A stretch of 64,000 bases of DNA from Streptomyces sp. C10-9-1 (GCF_024497955.1 NZ_JANHKP010000014.1:1-64000), one strand, 5' to 3'. Positions 9,551-18,634 are shown, counted from the first letter of the stretch. Notes: a model not told the origin generated them from the letters alone. A program made the numbers and translations.

Positions 9551-10921
9551 TCAGCGGGTGCGGACCAGCCGGAGCACCTCGTCGCGGAGCGCGGCCATGG
9601 TCGCCGCGTCGCGCGCCTCGACGTTCAGCCGCAGCAGCGGCTCGGTGTTGGACGCGCGCAGGTTGAACCACCAGTCCGGGGTGGCCACCGTCAGCCCGTC
9701 CAGGTCGTCGGTGGTCACGCCCTCGCGGCCGGCGAAGGCCGCGCGGACGGCCTCCGTACGTCCGGCCTGGTCCTCGACCTGGGAGTTGATCTCGCCGGAG
9801 GCCGCGTACCGGTCGTACTCGGCGACCAGTTCGGACAGCGGCTTCGGCTGGGAGCCGCGGGCGGCGAGGACGTGGAGGGCGGCGAGCATGCCGGTGTCGG
9901 CGTTCCAGAAGTCCCGGAAGTAGTAGTGGGCCGAGTGCTCTCCGCCGAAGATCGCGCCGGTGCGGGCCATCTCCTCCTTGATGAAGGAGTGGCCGACCCG
10001 GGTGCGGACCGGGGTGCCGCCGTTCTCCCGGACCACCTCGGGCACGGCCCAGGAGGTGATCAGGTTGTGGATGACCGTTCCGCCGGGTCGCTTGGCGAGC
10101 TCCCGCCGCGCCACCAGGGCGGTGATCGCGGACGGGGGGACTCCCTCGCCGCGCTCGTCCACGACGAAGCAGCGGTCGGCGTCGCCGTCGAAGGCCAGGC
10201 CCAGGTCGGCGCCCTCGGCCCGCACCCGGGCCTGGAGGTCGGTGATGTTGGCCGGGTCGAGGGGGTTGGCCTCGTGGTTGGGGAAGGTGCCGTCGAGTTC
10301 GAAGTACATCGGCACCAGCGTCACGGGCAGGTGCCGGAAGACGGCCGGGACGGTGAGCCCGCCCATGCCGTTGCCGGCGTCCACGACCACCTTCAGCGGC
10401 CGCATCTCCCCCAGGTCGACGAGGGAGAGCAGGTGGGTCGCGTAGTCCTGGAGCGTGTCGGGCTTGGTCACGCCTCCCATGGCGGCGGCGGGCTCGGGGG
10501 TGGTGCCCGTGCGCGACCACTCCTCCACCAGGGCGCGGATGTCGGCGAGGCCGGTGTCCTGGCCGACGGGCGCGGCCCCCGCGCGGCAGAGCTTGATGCC
10601 GTTGTAGCGCGCCGGGTTGTGGGAGGCGGTGAACATCGCCCCGGGCAGGTCCATCTTCCCGGAGGCGTAGTAGAGCTGGTCCGTGGAGCACAGGCCGATC
10701 AGGGTGACGTCCGCTCCCTGGAGCGCGGCGCCCTTGGCGAAGGCGCCGGACAGGCCGGGGGACGAGGGCCGCATGTCGTGGCCGACGACGACGGCCGTCG
10801 CGCCGGTCACCTGCACGAAGGCGGCACCGAACAGCTCGGCGAGGTCCTCGTCCCACTGGTCGGGAACCACTCCGCGGATGTCGTACGCCTTCACGATCTG
10901 CGACAGATCAGCAGCTGCCAC
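9551..10921 (-). CDS. manB: Phosphomannomutase/phosphoglucomutase
   Basis: 456 aa from a GTG supported by GGAGG 8 nt upstream. The frame is open 12 codons further but without a better ribosome binding site. It converts mannose-6-phosphate to mannose-1-phosphate, between ManA and the nucleotidyl transferase at 22818-23936. The alpha-D-phosphohexomutase signatures are all present: the phosphoserine loop TASHNP (about residue 100), the metal-binding DGDADR (about 245), the sugar-specificity loop GEHSAHYYF (about 330), and the phosphate-binding RASNTEP near the C-terminus. GEHS with SNTEP is typical of enzymes acting on mannose and glucose phosphates. Confidence 0.95.
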   Translation of the reverse strand: MAAADLSQIVKAYDIRGVVPDQWDEDLAELFGAAFVQVTGATAVVVGHDMRPSSPGLSGAFAKGAALQGADVTLIGLCSTDQLYYASGKMDLPGAMFTASHNPARYNGIKLCRAGAAPVGQDTGLADIRALVEEWSRTGTTPEPAAAMGGVTKPDTLQDYATHLLSLVDLGEMRPLKVVVDAGNGMGGLTVPAVFRHLPVTLVPMYFELDGTFPNHEANPLDPANITDLQARVRAEGADLGLAFDGDADRCFVVDERGEGVPPSAITALVARRELAKRPGGTVIHNLITSWAVPEVVRENGGTPVRTRVGHSFIKEEMARTGAIFGGEHSAHYYFRDFWNADTGMLAALHVLAARGSQPKPLSELVAEYDRYAASGEINSQVEDQAGRTEAVRAAFAGREGVTTDDLDGLTVATPDWWFNLRASNTEPLLRLNVEARDAATMAALRDEVLRLVRTR

Positions 10922-11050
10922 GGCCTCATCCTCCACAAGTCTCGGCGGTCGCAACAACCTACCCGTACGGTCCGCCGCCGGTCCGCCCGGTTCCCGCCTC
11001 CGCGAGCGGGGTCACGCGCGGGCGCGGGCGGGAACGGGATCCGGAGGTGC

Positions 11051-11479
11051 TCAGTTGTCCGGGGAGCGCAGCACCCTGAGGTGGCCGCGCCGGGCGACCT
11101 CCCTCGGGTCCGCGGTGCGCCGCCCCCCGGGCCCGCCGCCCTCCGCCGTGCGCCTCTGGGGGCGCGCCGCCTCGCGGACGGCGTTGGCCAGGGCCTCCAG
11201 GTCGTCGCCGCTGGGGCGTGCGGGGGCGGAGCCGTCCGTGAGCCGCACGACCTCCCAGCCGCGTGGGGCGGTGAGCCGCTCGCCGTGCTCGGCGCACAGG
11301 TCGTAGCAGTGGGGCTCGGCGTAGGTGGCGAGCGGGCCGAGGACCGCGGTCGAGTCGGCATAGACGTACGTCAGTGTCGCGACGGCAGGGCGGCCGCACG
11401 CGGTGCGAGAACATCGACGTACAGGGCTCACGACGTTGGACGGTACCGCACTCTTGAGCGGGCTGCGACGACTCTCCAT
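11051..11479 (-). CDS. DUF3499 family protein
   Basis: 142 aa. Actinobacterial conserved protein of unknown function. The core carries C-x4-C (RRCSRTACGRPA) and C-x3-C (HCYDLCAEH), which together look like a metal-binding ribbon. The C-terminal third is Arg/Gly-rich and variable. It starts at the ATG of MESRRSPLKS; a GTG 16 codons later (before SPVRRCSR) is an alternative. It is upstream of manB on the same strand and divergent from the zincin-like gene, the same order as Rv3258c/Rv3259 in M. tuberculosis as I recall it. Confidence 0.85.
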   Translation of the reverse strand: MESRRSPLKSAVPSNVVSPVRRCSRTACGRPAVATLTYVYADSTAVLGPLATYAEPHCYDLCAEHGERLTAPRGWEVVRLTDGSAPARPSGDDLEALANAVREAARPQRRTAEGGGPGGRRTADPREVARRGHLRVLRSPDN

Positions 11480-11737
11480 CAGGTCACTCCCCCGTGTCGT
11501 GACGTGGCATCCGACGAAACACCGCTTCCGGTAACTGGCCTGACCTGCACGGGAAGAGAACCGCACGGACGGCGGCCGCGCAAGGGCGGGTCCCGGTTCG
11601 GGGTGAATGATGTCAATCAGCGCGGGGGCGCCGGTCGCCGGGGGGCGCAATCGCGCCCAAGCGTGGCCGGATCGTTCAATCGGCGACAACGCGGGCCGCG
11701 GCCGTCCCTGCGGCGGCCGCCCGGGGGACCGGGGAGT

Positions 11738-11743
11738 TACCCT
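11738..11743 (+). promoter_or_regulatory. -10 box of a leaderless transcript
   Basis: TACCCT ends 6 nt before the GTG at 11750, placing the predicted transcription start on the start codon itself. There is no Shine-Dalgarno sequence. This decides the start of the zincin-like gene. Confidence 0.6.
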
Positions 11744-11749
11744 GCGTGA

Positions 11750-12181
11750 GTGAAGGACAGTCCCGTACCGCCGCCGCCCACGCAGTCCCGTCCGCGCCAC
11801 CGCGACCGCCACGGACGGGGGATGCGCGGGCCCGTCGCCCCTCCCCAGGTCCCGCTCGCGGTGACCCGCGCCGACACCTTCCGGGATCTGGTGCAGGACT
11901 CCGTCGACCGGCTGGAGCGTCGCTGGCCCCAGCTCGCCGACGTGGACTTCGTGGTGCTGGAGGTCCCGAGCGGGTCGGAGGACTCGGTGCCGCTGGGCGG
12001 GGTGCTGCCCGCCTCGAAGGGGCGGCCCGCGCGGGTCATGGTCTACCGGCGCCCGGTGGAGCTGCGGACGAAGAGCCGGGACGAGCGGGCCCTGCTGGTG
12101 CACGAGGTGGTCGTGGAGCAGGTGGCCGAGCTGCTGGGCCTCTCCCCGGAGTCGGTGGACCCCCGGTACGGGCAGGACTGA
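11750..12181 (+). CDS. Zincin-like metallopeptidase family protein (degenerate motif)
   Basis: 143 aa, belonging by overall pattern to the small bacterial zincin-like metallopeptidase family (minimal fold, ~120 residues). The ~35 N-terminal residues are basic and Pro-rich; the core begins at PLAVTRADTFRDLVQDSV. The expected zinc helix is HEVVVEQVAELLGL. The first His and Glu of HExxH are present but the second His is replaced, so zinc binding and protease activity are doubtful. The start is a leaderless GTG (TACCCT 6 nt upstream); the ATG at 11822 is an alternative. It faces DUF3499, a conserved pairing. Function unknown. Confidence 0.8.
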   Translation: MKDSPVPPPPTQSRPRHRDRHGRGMRGPVAPPQVPLAVTRADTFRDLVQDSVDRLERRWPQLADVDFVVLEVPSGSEDSVPLGGVLPASKGRPARVMVYRRPVELRTKSRDERALLVHEVVVEQVAELLGLSPESVDPRYGQD

Positions 12182-12190
12182 CCGGGGACG

Positions 12191-12223
12191 GGCCCCGCGG
12201 ACCGGGGCGGTGTCCGCGGGGCC
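12191..12223. terminator. Hairpin between convergent genes
   Basis: Perfect 12-bp GC stem (12191-12202/12212-12223) with a 9-nt loop between the convergent zincin-like and DUF5719 genes; it could serve both strands. Confidence 0.6.
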
Positions 12224-12241
12224 GGGCCGGTGCCGGCCCGG

Positions 12242-13858
12242 TCAGTGCCCGAGCACCGTCAGGTCCTGCTCCGCCGTCGGCACGGACACCGTGCCCCGGT
12301 CGTCCGGCAGGTTCTGCACGGTGAACATCGGGATGCCGTCCTCGGAGACCTCCAGCATCCGCGAGGCGTGGACGGGACCTCCCGAGAGGGTGCGCACGGT
12401 CAGCGCGTAGACGCCCTTGAGCCCCTCGGGGAGCGGCGCGGTGATGGTGAGCGTGGTGCCCGCCTTCACCGTGTACTTCCTGACCGCCGGAGTACCGCCC
12501 CGGGTGCCCGCGGAGGCGGCCACCTCGACCTCGGCCGCCGCACCGGGGGCCGCCATCGACAGCATCGTGCCCCGGTCGCGGTTGTCCGCGACGCTGGCCC
12601 GCTCGCCCACGGGTGCGGCGGCGGGGATGAAGGCGGTCTCCCGCTTCTCCCCGGTGCCGCGGACCACGCGCAGCGCGGCCACGACGGGGGTCGCCGCGCC
12701 GTCCTCCGCGGGGCTGAGGAGCAGGCTGCCGGCTTCGCCCTTGCTGACGTCCGCCAGGTCCAGCACGGAGGTCATGCCGGACTTCACGCGCACGCTCTCG
12801 CTGCCCGCCGGGGTGATGGTCCCGGTCGGGCCGGCGAAGCGCACGGTGAGGGCGGCGTCGTCCTCACCGGGGGCGAAGGCGACCAGCTGGACGGAGGTGG
12901 CGTCCCCGGGGATGCCGGGGAGGACCGCGGTCGACGCGGGGGCGGCCGAGGCGGTGAGCCAGTCGCTGCCCAGGGCCTCGTCGAAGGCGCGGACGGCGGC
13001 GCCCACCCGGCCGGTGCGGGTGCTGACGTGGACGGTGACGTCCTCGGCCTTGTCGGTGGTCAGGGTCGACAGCAGGACCGGGACCGAGCCTCCGGGCGGA
13101 ACGGTGATGCCCTCGGTGAGCGTGGCCTTGAGCAGGCCGTCCTTGCCGTAGAGCTCGATGTCGACGACGGCACTCGCGTCGTCCGGGTTGCTCAGGTGCA
13201 CGTAGTCCTGGCGGCTCCCGGCGAGGGAGGCGCCGGGGAACCAGAAGTCGGTGTCGGGGCCGGTGCAGCTGATGCCGAGCAGCCCGCGCCCGGCGCCCGC
13301 GGGCACGGTCGTCGTCTGCTGGGTGGTCCAGCCGGGCGCGAGGGCGCCGGACGCGGTGCCGAGGAGCGCGGGCGCCTCGCCTCCGTCGGCCTCGGCCGAA
13401 ACGGGCGTGCCGGGCTGCTTCAGCGCCAGGACGGGCTTGGGGGCGGCCTCCCCCGCGTCGGTCTTCCCGGCACCGGCGGAGTCCCCGGCCCCCTCGCCGC
13501 CGTCCTCCGTCTCCCCGTCCTCCGTCTCCCCGTCCTCGGCGGGGGCGTCGGCCGCACCCGCCAGGCGCGCGGTGGCGGCCCGCAGCTCGGCGGCCGCGGT
13601 GGGGGCGTCGCCGTCCTCGGAGGCGGAGGGGGACGGGGCCCCCGCGGCCGCCGCGGGCGTGTAGGAGGTGTAGAGCGTCTCGGCGAGTTCCGAGGTGCTG
13701 GGGGCCGGGCACAGCAGGCTGGAGCGCTCGACCGGCAGGCGGGCGGCGGCACTCGCCGCGGCGGGGGCGTCGGCGTCGGAACCGCTCACCGCGGCGGCGC
13801 CGGTGATCGCCGCGAGGGCGGTGGCGACCGCGATCAGGGACAGGGTCGTGCGCTTCAC
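12242..13858 (-). CDS. Secreted DUF5719-type protein
   Basis: 538 aa from a GTG that overlaps the stop of the upstream glycosyltransferase (GTGA), so the two are translationally coupled. Residues 1-30 form a signal peptide (KRTT, then a hydrophobic core and an Ala-rich cleavage region). Residues ~65-140 are a low-complexity linker rich in Ala, Glu, Asp and Gly. The remainder is beta-rich with repeated Ig-like blocks (VDIELYGKDGLL, VPVLLSTLTT, VTVHVSTRTGRVGAAVRAF), as in extracellular proteins of the DUF5719 family. There is no catalytic motif. The tight coupling suggests that it works outside the cell with the glycosyltransferase, perhaps in export or modification of a surface glycan. This is inference. 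Confidence 0.8.
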   Translation of the reverse strand: MKRTTLSLIAVATALAAITGAAAVSGSDADAPAAASAAARLPVERSSLLCPAPSTSELAETLYTSYTPAAAAGAPSPSASEDGDAPTAAAELRAATARLAGAADAPAEDGETEDGETEDGGEGAGDSAGAGKTDAGEAAPKPVLALKQPGTPVSAEADGGEAPALLGTASGALAPGWTTQQTTTVPAGAGRGLLGISCTGPDTDFWFPGASLAGSRQDYVHLSNPDDASAVVDIELYGKDGLLKATLTEGITVPPGGSVPVLLSTLTTDKAEDVTVHVSTRTGRVGAAVRAFDEALGSDWLTASAAPASTAVLPGIPGDATSVQLVAFAPGEDDAALTVRFAGPTGTITPAGSESVRVKSGMTSVLDLADVSKGEAGSLLLSPAEDGAATPVVAALRVVRGTGEKRETAFIPAAAPVGERASVADNRDRGTMLSMAAPGAAAEVEVAASAGTRGGTPAVRKYTVKAGTTLTITAPLPEGLKGVYALTVRTLSGGPVHASRMLEVSEDGIPMFTVQNLPDDRGTVSVPTAEQDLTVLGH

Positions 13859-16800
13859 TGGTCGCCTCGCGGGGTGCCGGGGGCCTGGGAGGGCGGCTCG
13901 GGGTACCGGCCTCCGTATCCGTACGGGTCGTCGTCCACGCCGCCCTGCGGCGGGTACGGCGCCGAGCCGTACCCGGGGTCGGCGTACGTCCCGCCGGAGT
14001 CGCCCTGCTGGTAGGGGTCGTGGCCGTAGGGCTGCCCGCCGGGGTGGGCAGCCTGGCCGGGGTCCTGGTAGGGCGGTGTGTAGGGGTCGTAGCCCTGGCC
14101 GCCGTAGTCGCTGCCGCCCGGTGCGTAGGGGGCCCGGCCCTGCCAGTCCGTGTCGTGGCCGCCGGCGTACCCGGCGTCGGGGACCGGGGCGTAGGGGCCG
14201 GCGTCGGGGGTGCCGGTGCTCGCGGTGCCCTCGGCCGGGGGGGCGCCGGGCCCGGTGCGGGTCTGCGCCGGGACCCCGGGCGCGCCGTCGGCCTCGGCCT
14301 GGGCGCGCAGCCTGCGGGCGCGCCGGCCGTCGCCCTCCTCGGGCTGCGGCGGGACGGCGGCGGGCTCCTCGTCGGGGAGGTCGTCGTCGACCTGGCGGCG
14401 CCGCCCCGGCAGCGCGAGGACCACCAGGACCAGGGCGAGGGCGCCCTGCGTCCAGATCCGGGCGGTGTGGGTCACCGGGTCCCGGTGGATGAGGTCCAGC
14501 CGCCCGCCCTCCGCGGGCAGCGCGAAGCCCTGGGCCCAGCCGTCGACCGTGGTCCGCTCCAGCGGTCGCCCGTCGAGGGTGGCCTGCCAGCCCTCGGAGA
14601 CCCGGTCGGCGACGCGCAGGACGCGGCCCGCGCCGCCCTTGGGGATGTCCGCGTGCGCCTCGACCGGCCCGGAGGCCACGGGCAGCGGGTCCTTGTCCCC
14701 GTCGAGGACGGTCACCCGGGCGACCTGCCGGTCGACGCGCCACAGGGCGCTGCCGTCGAGCTGGCTGAGCCTGCTCAGCCCCGGGGTGGCGTCGAGGACG
14801 CGGGAGGTCTCCCGGGGCACCCCGTCGCGCACCAGGACGTAGCGGATGGCGTACCCGCTGAGCTGGCTGGTCTGGTCGGCTCCGGAGCCGGCGACCAGGT
14901 TGGCGACGACCCCGTCGAGGCGCGCGTCACTCCCCTGCGCCTCGGCGGCTTCGGCGTCGCCGAGGCGCCCGCCGGAGCCGCGTACGAGCATGTAGGAGAC
15001 CGTCGCGGCCGAGGTGCCGCCGAGCACCAGGGTCCGGGGCTGGTCCCGGGTGACGCTCTCCTCGGCGACGAAGGCCGGCACGTGGACGGGGTCCCGGCGG
15101 CCGATCGGCCCGTCGGCTCCGCCGACCGTCCACACCACCGCGGCGCCCAGCGGGGCGAGCGCGGCGGCCAGGGCGACGAGCGCGGCCAGCGGCTGGCGCC
15201 AGCCGAAGTTCCGGGCGGCGACCCGGGTGCGGCCGCCCTCGGCGCCGAGGACGGCCGCGGTCAGCAGGGCGAGCCCGTAGACGAGGGTGGCCGGTCCGGC
15301 CCAGCCGGAGCCGTCGGCGGCGACGGCGCACACCAGGCCGGCGAGGGCCGCGGCCCAGGCGGTGCGGATGGCGAAGGTGCGCTCTTCGCGGAGCAGGGCG
15401 GCCAGCGCGGCGGCCACGATGCCGAGCATCAGGATGCCGCCGGGTGCGCCGGGACCGCCGGGGCTGATGCCCAGGAGGTCGAGCGGTTCGGCGAAGCCGC
15501 TGCCGAGGTGCAGGCCCGCCTCGCGGAGGAACCCGGCCGGCCGGGTGAACAGCTCCAGCGACCAGGGGGCGAGCACGAGGACCGGGGTGGCGACGGCGGC
15601 GAGGAAGCGCAGCGCGTAGGCCGGGAGATCGCGGCGGTGCAGCACCAGGACGGCGAGGCCGGTGGCGACCGCGAGCGGCCACACCACGGGGGTGAACGCG
15701 GTCGCGACGGTGAGCAGCAGCGCGTAGGCCCAGGTGGCCTGCCAGGTGCCGCGGGCGCCGCTGCGGGTGCGCAGCCCGTGGGCGGCGACGGCCGCGCGGG
15801 CGGTCAGCGGGAGGAGGATCGCGAGGACGGCGGTGCCCAGGCGCCCGGCGGCGAGCGCGCCGGTGGCCGCGGGCAGGAAGGCGTAGGCGATGCTCGCCCA
15901 GGCCCGCAGGAGGCGGGACTCGACGAGTGGCCGGGAGGCGAAGTAGGCGGTGAGCCCGGCCAGCGGGACGGAGCAGACCAGCAGCACGGTCAGCGCGAGG
16001 CCGGTGGAGCCGAGGGTGAGCCAGGAGAGCAGGGCGAGGATCGCCAGGTAGGGCGGCGCGGTCGGGGTGCCGCCGGTGCCGACGGCGTGCCAGCTGTCGG
16101 CGTAGCGGGCCCACAGGTCCCCGACGTCGCCGGGGGCGGGCAGCAGCGCGCCGCCGGACAGGGCGCCGCCGCCGAACAGCCCGCGGCAGGCGACGAGGGA
16201 GACGAGGAGCAGGAGGGCGAACAGCAGCGGCGCCGGCTTGCGGGCGATCTTCTTGAGCCGGGAGAACTGCTCGATCTCCAGGTAGTCGGCGTCGTCGCCG
16301 CCGGGGCCGGACTCCACGACGCCGTGGCGGGAGCCGCCGCTGTCGGAGTCGGTGCGGCCGAAGCCCGCGAGGACCTGCTCCAGGGTGGCCCGCACGGTGG
16401 CGCCGGGCGGTGGGAAGAGCGGCCGCAGCTCCTTCGCCTCGACGGCACCGCGGGGCCGGCGGCGCCGTCCGGCGATGATCCGCTCGGGCCGCAGCAGCAC
16501 CCCGAACAGGCCCGTCACCTCGTCGACGGCCTGTCCGGGGACCTTGCCGACGAGGTAGGCGACGGTGCGCAGCAGCGTGCCGACGACGAGGCGCAGCAGG
16601 ACCCACGGCAGGGCGACGGCGCGGGCGTTGGTGAGGAGGGTGTAGACGGCGCCCGCCTTGTCGACGCGGTGCGGGCTGGCGACGGAGCGGCCCGCGCAGT
16701 CGACGGTGCGGCGTTCGCGGGCGGCTGCCTCGGCGTGCCGGAGGACGGCGTCGGGTGCCACGAGGACGCGGTGCCCCGCGGTGTGGACGCGCCAGCACAG

Positions 16801-17541
16801 GTCCACGTCGTCGCGCATGAGGGGCAGTCGGCGGTCGAAGCCGCCGAGCGCCTCGAAGACGTCGCGCCGGACGAGCATGCCGGCGGAGGAGACGGAGAGG
16901 ACGGAGCGGACCTGGTCGTGCTGGCCCTGGTCCTGCTCGCGGCGGTCCAGGCCGGTCCAGCGGCGGCCGCTGTCGGCGATGGAGACGCCGGCCTCCAGCA
17001 GCTGCCTGCGGTCGTACCATCCGCGGAGCTTGGGGCCGACGACGGCGACGGAGTCGTCGGAGTCGGCCACGCGGAGCAGTTCGAGGAGGGCGTCCGGCGC
17101 GGGGGCGCAGTCGTCGTGGAGGAGCCAGAGCCACTGGACGGGTTCGCCGTGCGGCAGCTCGGGCAGCTCGTAGGCCTCGTCGTGCCAGGTGCGGGTGACC
17201 GGGTCCCAGCCGCTGGGCCGCTTGAGGTAGGGCAGGTCGTCCGGGCCGAGCACCCCCGCGGTGCGGGCGGCCTCGTCGACGGCGGCGCCGAAGCCGGTGC
17301 GGCGGGCGAGGTGCAGGACGCGGTCGGGGCCCAGCGACCGGGTGAGCAGCCGGGCCGAGTCGTCGGCGCTTCCGGTGTCGGCGGCGACGGCGTTCTGCAC
17401 GGGGCGTTCCTGGCCCAGCAGTCCGTCGAGGGCGTCGGGCAGCCAGCGCGCACCGTCGTGGGCGACGAGCACGGCGGTGACCACGTGCCGCGGGAACTCG
17501 GGCGCGAACGCCGGGGCGAACGCTGCTGTGGTGGCGGACAT
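13855..17541 (-). CDS. Large membrane-bound family 2 glycosyltransferase
   Basis: 1228 aa. The N-terminal ~300 residues are a GT-A family 2 domain: VTAVLVAHDGARWLPDALDGL at the start, AADTGSADDSA, the LLHDDCAPAPDALLEL metal-binding DD, the acceptor-site GGFDRRLPLMRDDVDLCWR, and a basic tail. From ~430 to ~1000 the protein is a multi-pass membrane region (about 12-14 hydrophobic segments). A large extracytoplasmic part, another membrane helix, and a disordered ~200-residue tail rich in Gly, Pro, Tyr and Asp follow. The fusion suggests a cell-surface glycan polymerase or exporter-linked transferase. Donor and acceptor cannot be read from sequence. It is coupled to the secreted DUF5719 gene by a 4-bp overlap. 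Confidence 0.88.
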   Translation of the reverse strand: MSATTAAFAPAFAPEFPRHVVTAVLVAHDGARWLPDALDGLLGQERPVQNAVAADTGSADDSARLLTRSLGPDRVLHLARRTGFGAAVDEAARTAGVLGPDDLPYLKRPSGWDPVTRTWHDEAYELPELPHGEPVQWLWLLHDDCAPAPDALLELLRVADSDDSVAVVGPKLRGWYDRRQLLEAGVSIADSGRRWTGLDRREQDQGQHDQVRSVLSVSSAGMLVRRDVFEALGGFDRRLPLMRDDVDLCWRVHTAGHRVLVAPDAVLRHAEAAARERRTVDCAGRSVASPHRVDKAGAVYTLLTNARAVALPWVLLRLVVGTLLRTVAYLVGKVPGQAVDEVTGLFGVLLRPERIIAGRRRRPRGAVEAKELRPLFPPPGATVRATLEQVLAGFGRTDSDSGGSRHGVVESGPGGDDADYLEIEQFSRLKKIARKPAPLLFALLLLVSLVACRGLFGGGALSGGALLPAPGDVGDLWARYADSWHAVGTGGTPTAPPYLAILALLSWLTLGSTGLALTVLLVCSVPLAGLTAYFASRPLVESRLLRAWASIAYAFLPAATGALAAGRLGTAVLAILLPLTARAAVAAHGLRTRSGARGTWQATWAYALLLTVATAFTPVVWPLAVATGLAVLVLHRRDLPAYALRFLAAVATPVLVLAPWSLELFTRPAGFLREAGLHLGSGFAEPLDLLGISPGGPGAPGGILMLGIVAAALAALLREERTFAIRTAWAAALAGLVCAVAADGSGWAGPATLVYGLALLTAAVLGAEGGRTRVAARNFGWRQPLAALVALAAALAPLGAAVVWTVGGADGPIGRRDPVHVPAFVAEESVTRDQPRTLVLGGTSAATVSYMLVRGSGGRLGDAEAAEAQGSDARLDGVVANLVAGSGADQTSQLSGYAIRYVLVRDGVPRETSRVLDATPGLSRLSQLDGSALWRVDRQVARVTVLDGDKDPLPVASGPVEAHADIPKGGAGRVLRVADRVSEGWQATLDGRPLERTTVDGWAQGFALPAEGGRLDLIHRDPVTHTARIWTQGALALVLVVLALPGRRRQVDDDLPDEEPAAVPPQPEEGDGRRARRLRAQAEADGAPGVPAQTRTGPGAPPAEGTASTGTPDAGPYAPVPDAGYAGGHDTDWQGRAPYAPGGSDYGGQGYDPYTPPYQDPGQAAHPGGQPYGHDPYQQGDSGGTYADPGYGSAPYPPQGGVDDDPYGYGGRYPEPPSQAPGTPRGDQ

Positions 17542-17916
17542 TGAGGTACGGGCCCTCCGGCCGGAAGGGGGCGCCCCGTGGGGGCGTGGGTGCGTCTCGG
17601 ACGGGGCCCCACACTAACGGCTGACGTCACATCGGTCCGCCGCCCGTACGCGCGGTACGGGCGGCGGACCGATGCCGATGTCCCTGTATGCCCTTGTTCG
17701 CCGGCCGGTGCGGCGGCCCGGCGGCCCTGCCCCGGTGTCCGGAGGGCGCGCGGGGCGCCGCTCCCGTGCGGGGCCGCGACCCGCCCCTCCCCCGGCCTCG
17801 GCCCCCGGTCCGGGCGACCCGCCCCCGGTGGGGGGCGGCGGAGGAGCGGAGGGCTCACCCGGCGCGGCCCGCCGGGGGCGGTCCCGCGCGAGGCGCGAGG
17901 CCTCGGACCAGGCGCT
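17542..17916. other. Gene-free spacer between glycosyltransferase and whiB
   Basis: About 375 bp. It carries the strong hairpin at 17630-17674 and otherwise GC-rich sequence with no convincing gene. The glycosyltransferase promoter should lie here; I see no clear -35/-10 pair. Confidence 0.5.
17630..17674 (-). terminator. 20-bp hairpin downstream of whiB
   Basis: Perfect 20-bp stem (17630-17649/17655-17674) with a 5-nt loop. It is positioned to end leftward transcription from whiB before the glycosyltransferase leader. Confidence 0.65.
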
Positions 17917-18180
17917 TCAGACGGCCGCCTTCTTCAGGCGGCGGCGTTCTCTTTCGGACAGCCCGCCCCAGATACCGAAACGCTCGTCGTTGTTGAGGGC
18001 GTATTCGAGGCACTCGGAGCGGACCTCGCAGGCGAGGCAGACCTTCTTGGCCTCCCTGGTGGAGCCGCCCTTCTCGGGGAAGAAGGACTCCGGATCGGTC
18101 TGGGCGCACAACGCGCGCTCCTGCCAGCCGAGTTCGTCGTCCGCGTCCTCGACCAGCAGTTGTTGGAACAGCTCGGTCAT
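17917..18180 (-). CDS. whiB: WhiB sporulation regulator
   Basis: 87 aa. Iron-sulfur transcription factor that in Streptomyces acts with WhiA to trigger sporulation septation. The four cluster-ligating cysteines are C25, C48, C51 and C57 (CLAC-x5-C), followed by the GIWGG turn (69-73) and the basic C-terminus RERRRLKKAAV used for DNA contact. Length and the N-terminus MTELFQQLLVEDADDELGWQ match the canonical WhiB rather than WhiD or Wbl paralogues. GAGGGG precedes the ATG. A consensus promoter lies at 18253-18282. Neighbours fbiA and fbiB match the whiB2 context of mycobacteria. Confidence 0.96.
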   Translation of the reverse strand: MTELFQQLLVEDADDELGWQERALCAQTDPESFFPEKGGSTREAKKVCLACEVRSECLEYALNNDERFGIWGGLSERERRRLKKAAV

Positions 18181-18597
18181 GTGCGCCCCTCGTCTGTCTT
18201 TGCGTCCCCGTGATGTTGCCGCGATGCTTTTCGGCCGAACGACACGAGTGAAATTACAAGTGTGTAGCTCCGAGCGAGTCAAGCCACGATCTGCTATTGC
18301 GCCAGGTATTCACTCTGCGGAACCAAGGCTATGCGGAAAGTGTTCAAATCACCAAAAACCTGACACATGCCAGCGGCCAACTCCCCGCACCTCCCTTTCC
18401 GGGGGAGACGCCGTGGAGATCGGCACTGTTGCAATCCGGCCACCGAAGCGATCCGGATCACAGTATGGTCACGGAGCCCCAACGGCGTTTACCGGCAGGA
18501 CTGCTGGCGCATGTCTCCCCACCCTTCCCTGCACAAACCTTTCTCTGGACGCCATAACCGGATGTGATGAAACATTGCCGCCAAACCGGTCATTGGG
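18181..18597. other. whiB promoter region, no gene
   Basis: About 420 bp, locally more AT-rich than the surroundings, as expected for regulatory DNA. It carries the whiB promoter (18253-18282). I see no reading frame with Streptomyces codon use in it. Confidence 0.5.
18253..18282 (-). promoter_or_regulatory. whiB promoter
   Basis: On the minus strand TTGACT (18277-18282) and TGTAAT (18253-18258) are spaced by 18 nt, about 70 bp upstream of the whiB start codon. It looks like a HrdB-type promoter. Confidence 0.6.
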
Positions 18598-18627
18598 TTG
18601 ACATCGGGTGAGCCCACCCGTCACCTT
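18598..18627 (+). promoter_or_regulatory. Promoter of the cysteine mini-ORF/cysteine dioxygenase transcript
   Basis: TTGACA (18598-18603), 18-nt spacer, then CACCTT (18622-18627). The expected start of transcription, 7 nt downstream, falls on the ATG at 18635, so the mini-ORF would be translated from a leaderless mRNA. The -35 box is perfect; the -10 box is weak. Confidence 0.55.
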
Positions 18628-18634
18628 GGGTGCC

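Noticed and set aside
10922..10957. Upstream extension of manB (12 extra codons)
   Set aside because: The GTG at 10921 has a perfect GGAGG at 8 nt; the earlier start has no ribosome binding site and the extension is not typical of the family.
7553..11749. Open frame of about 1400 codons on the plus strand across the man genes
   Set aside because: It is antisense to five well-supported genes (manA, SIS protein, Trm112-like protein, manB, DUF3499). Long empty frames are expected opposite GC-rich genes, and the composition is abnormal (Gly/Arg/Val).
14020..17544. Open frame of about 1170 codons opposite the large glycosyltransferase
   Set aside because: Pure antisense shadow with no recognisable domain or start signal.
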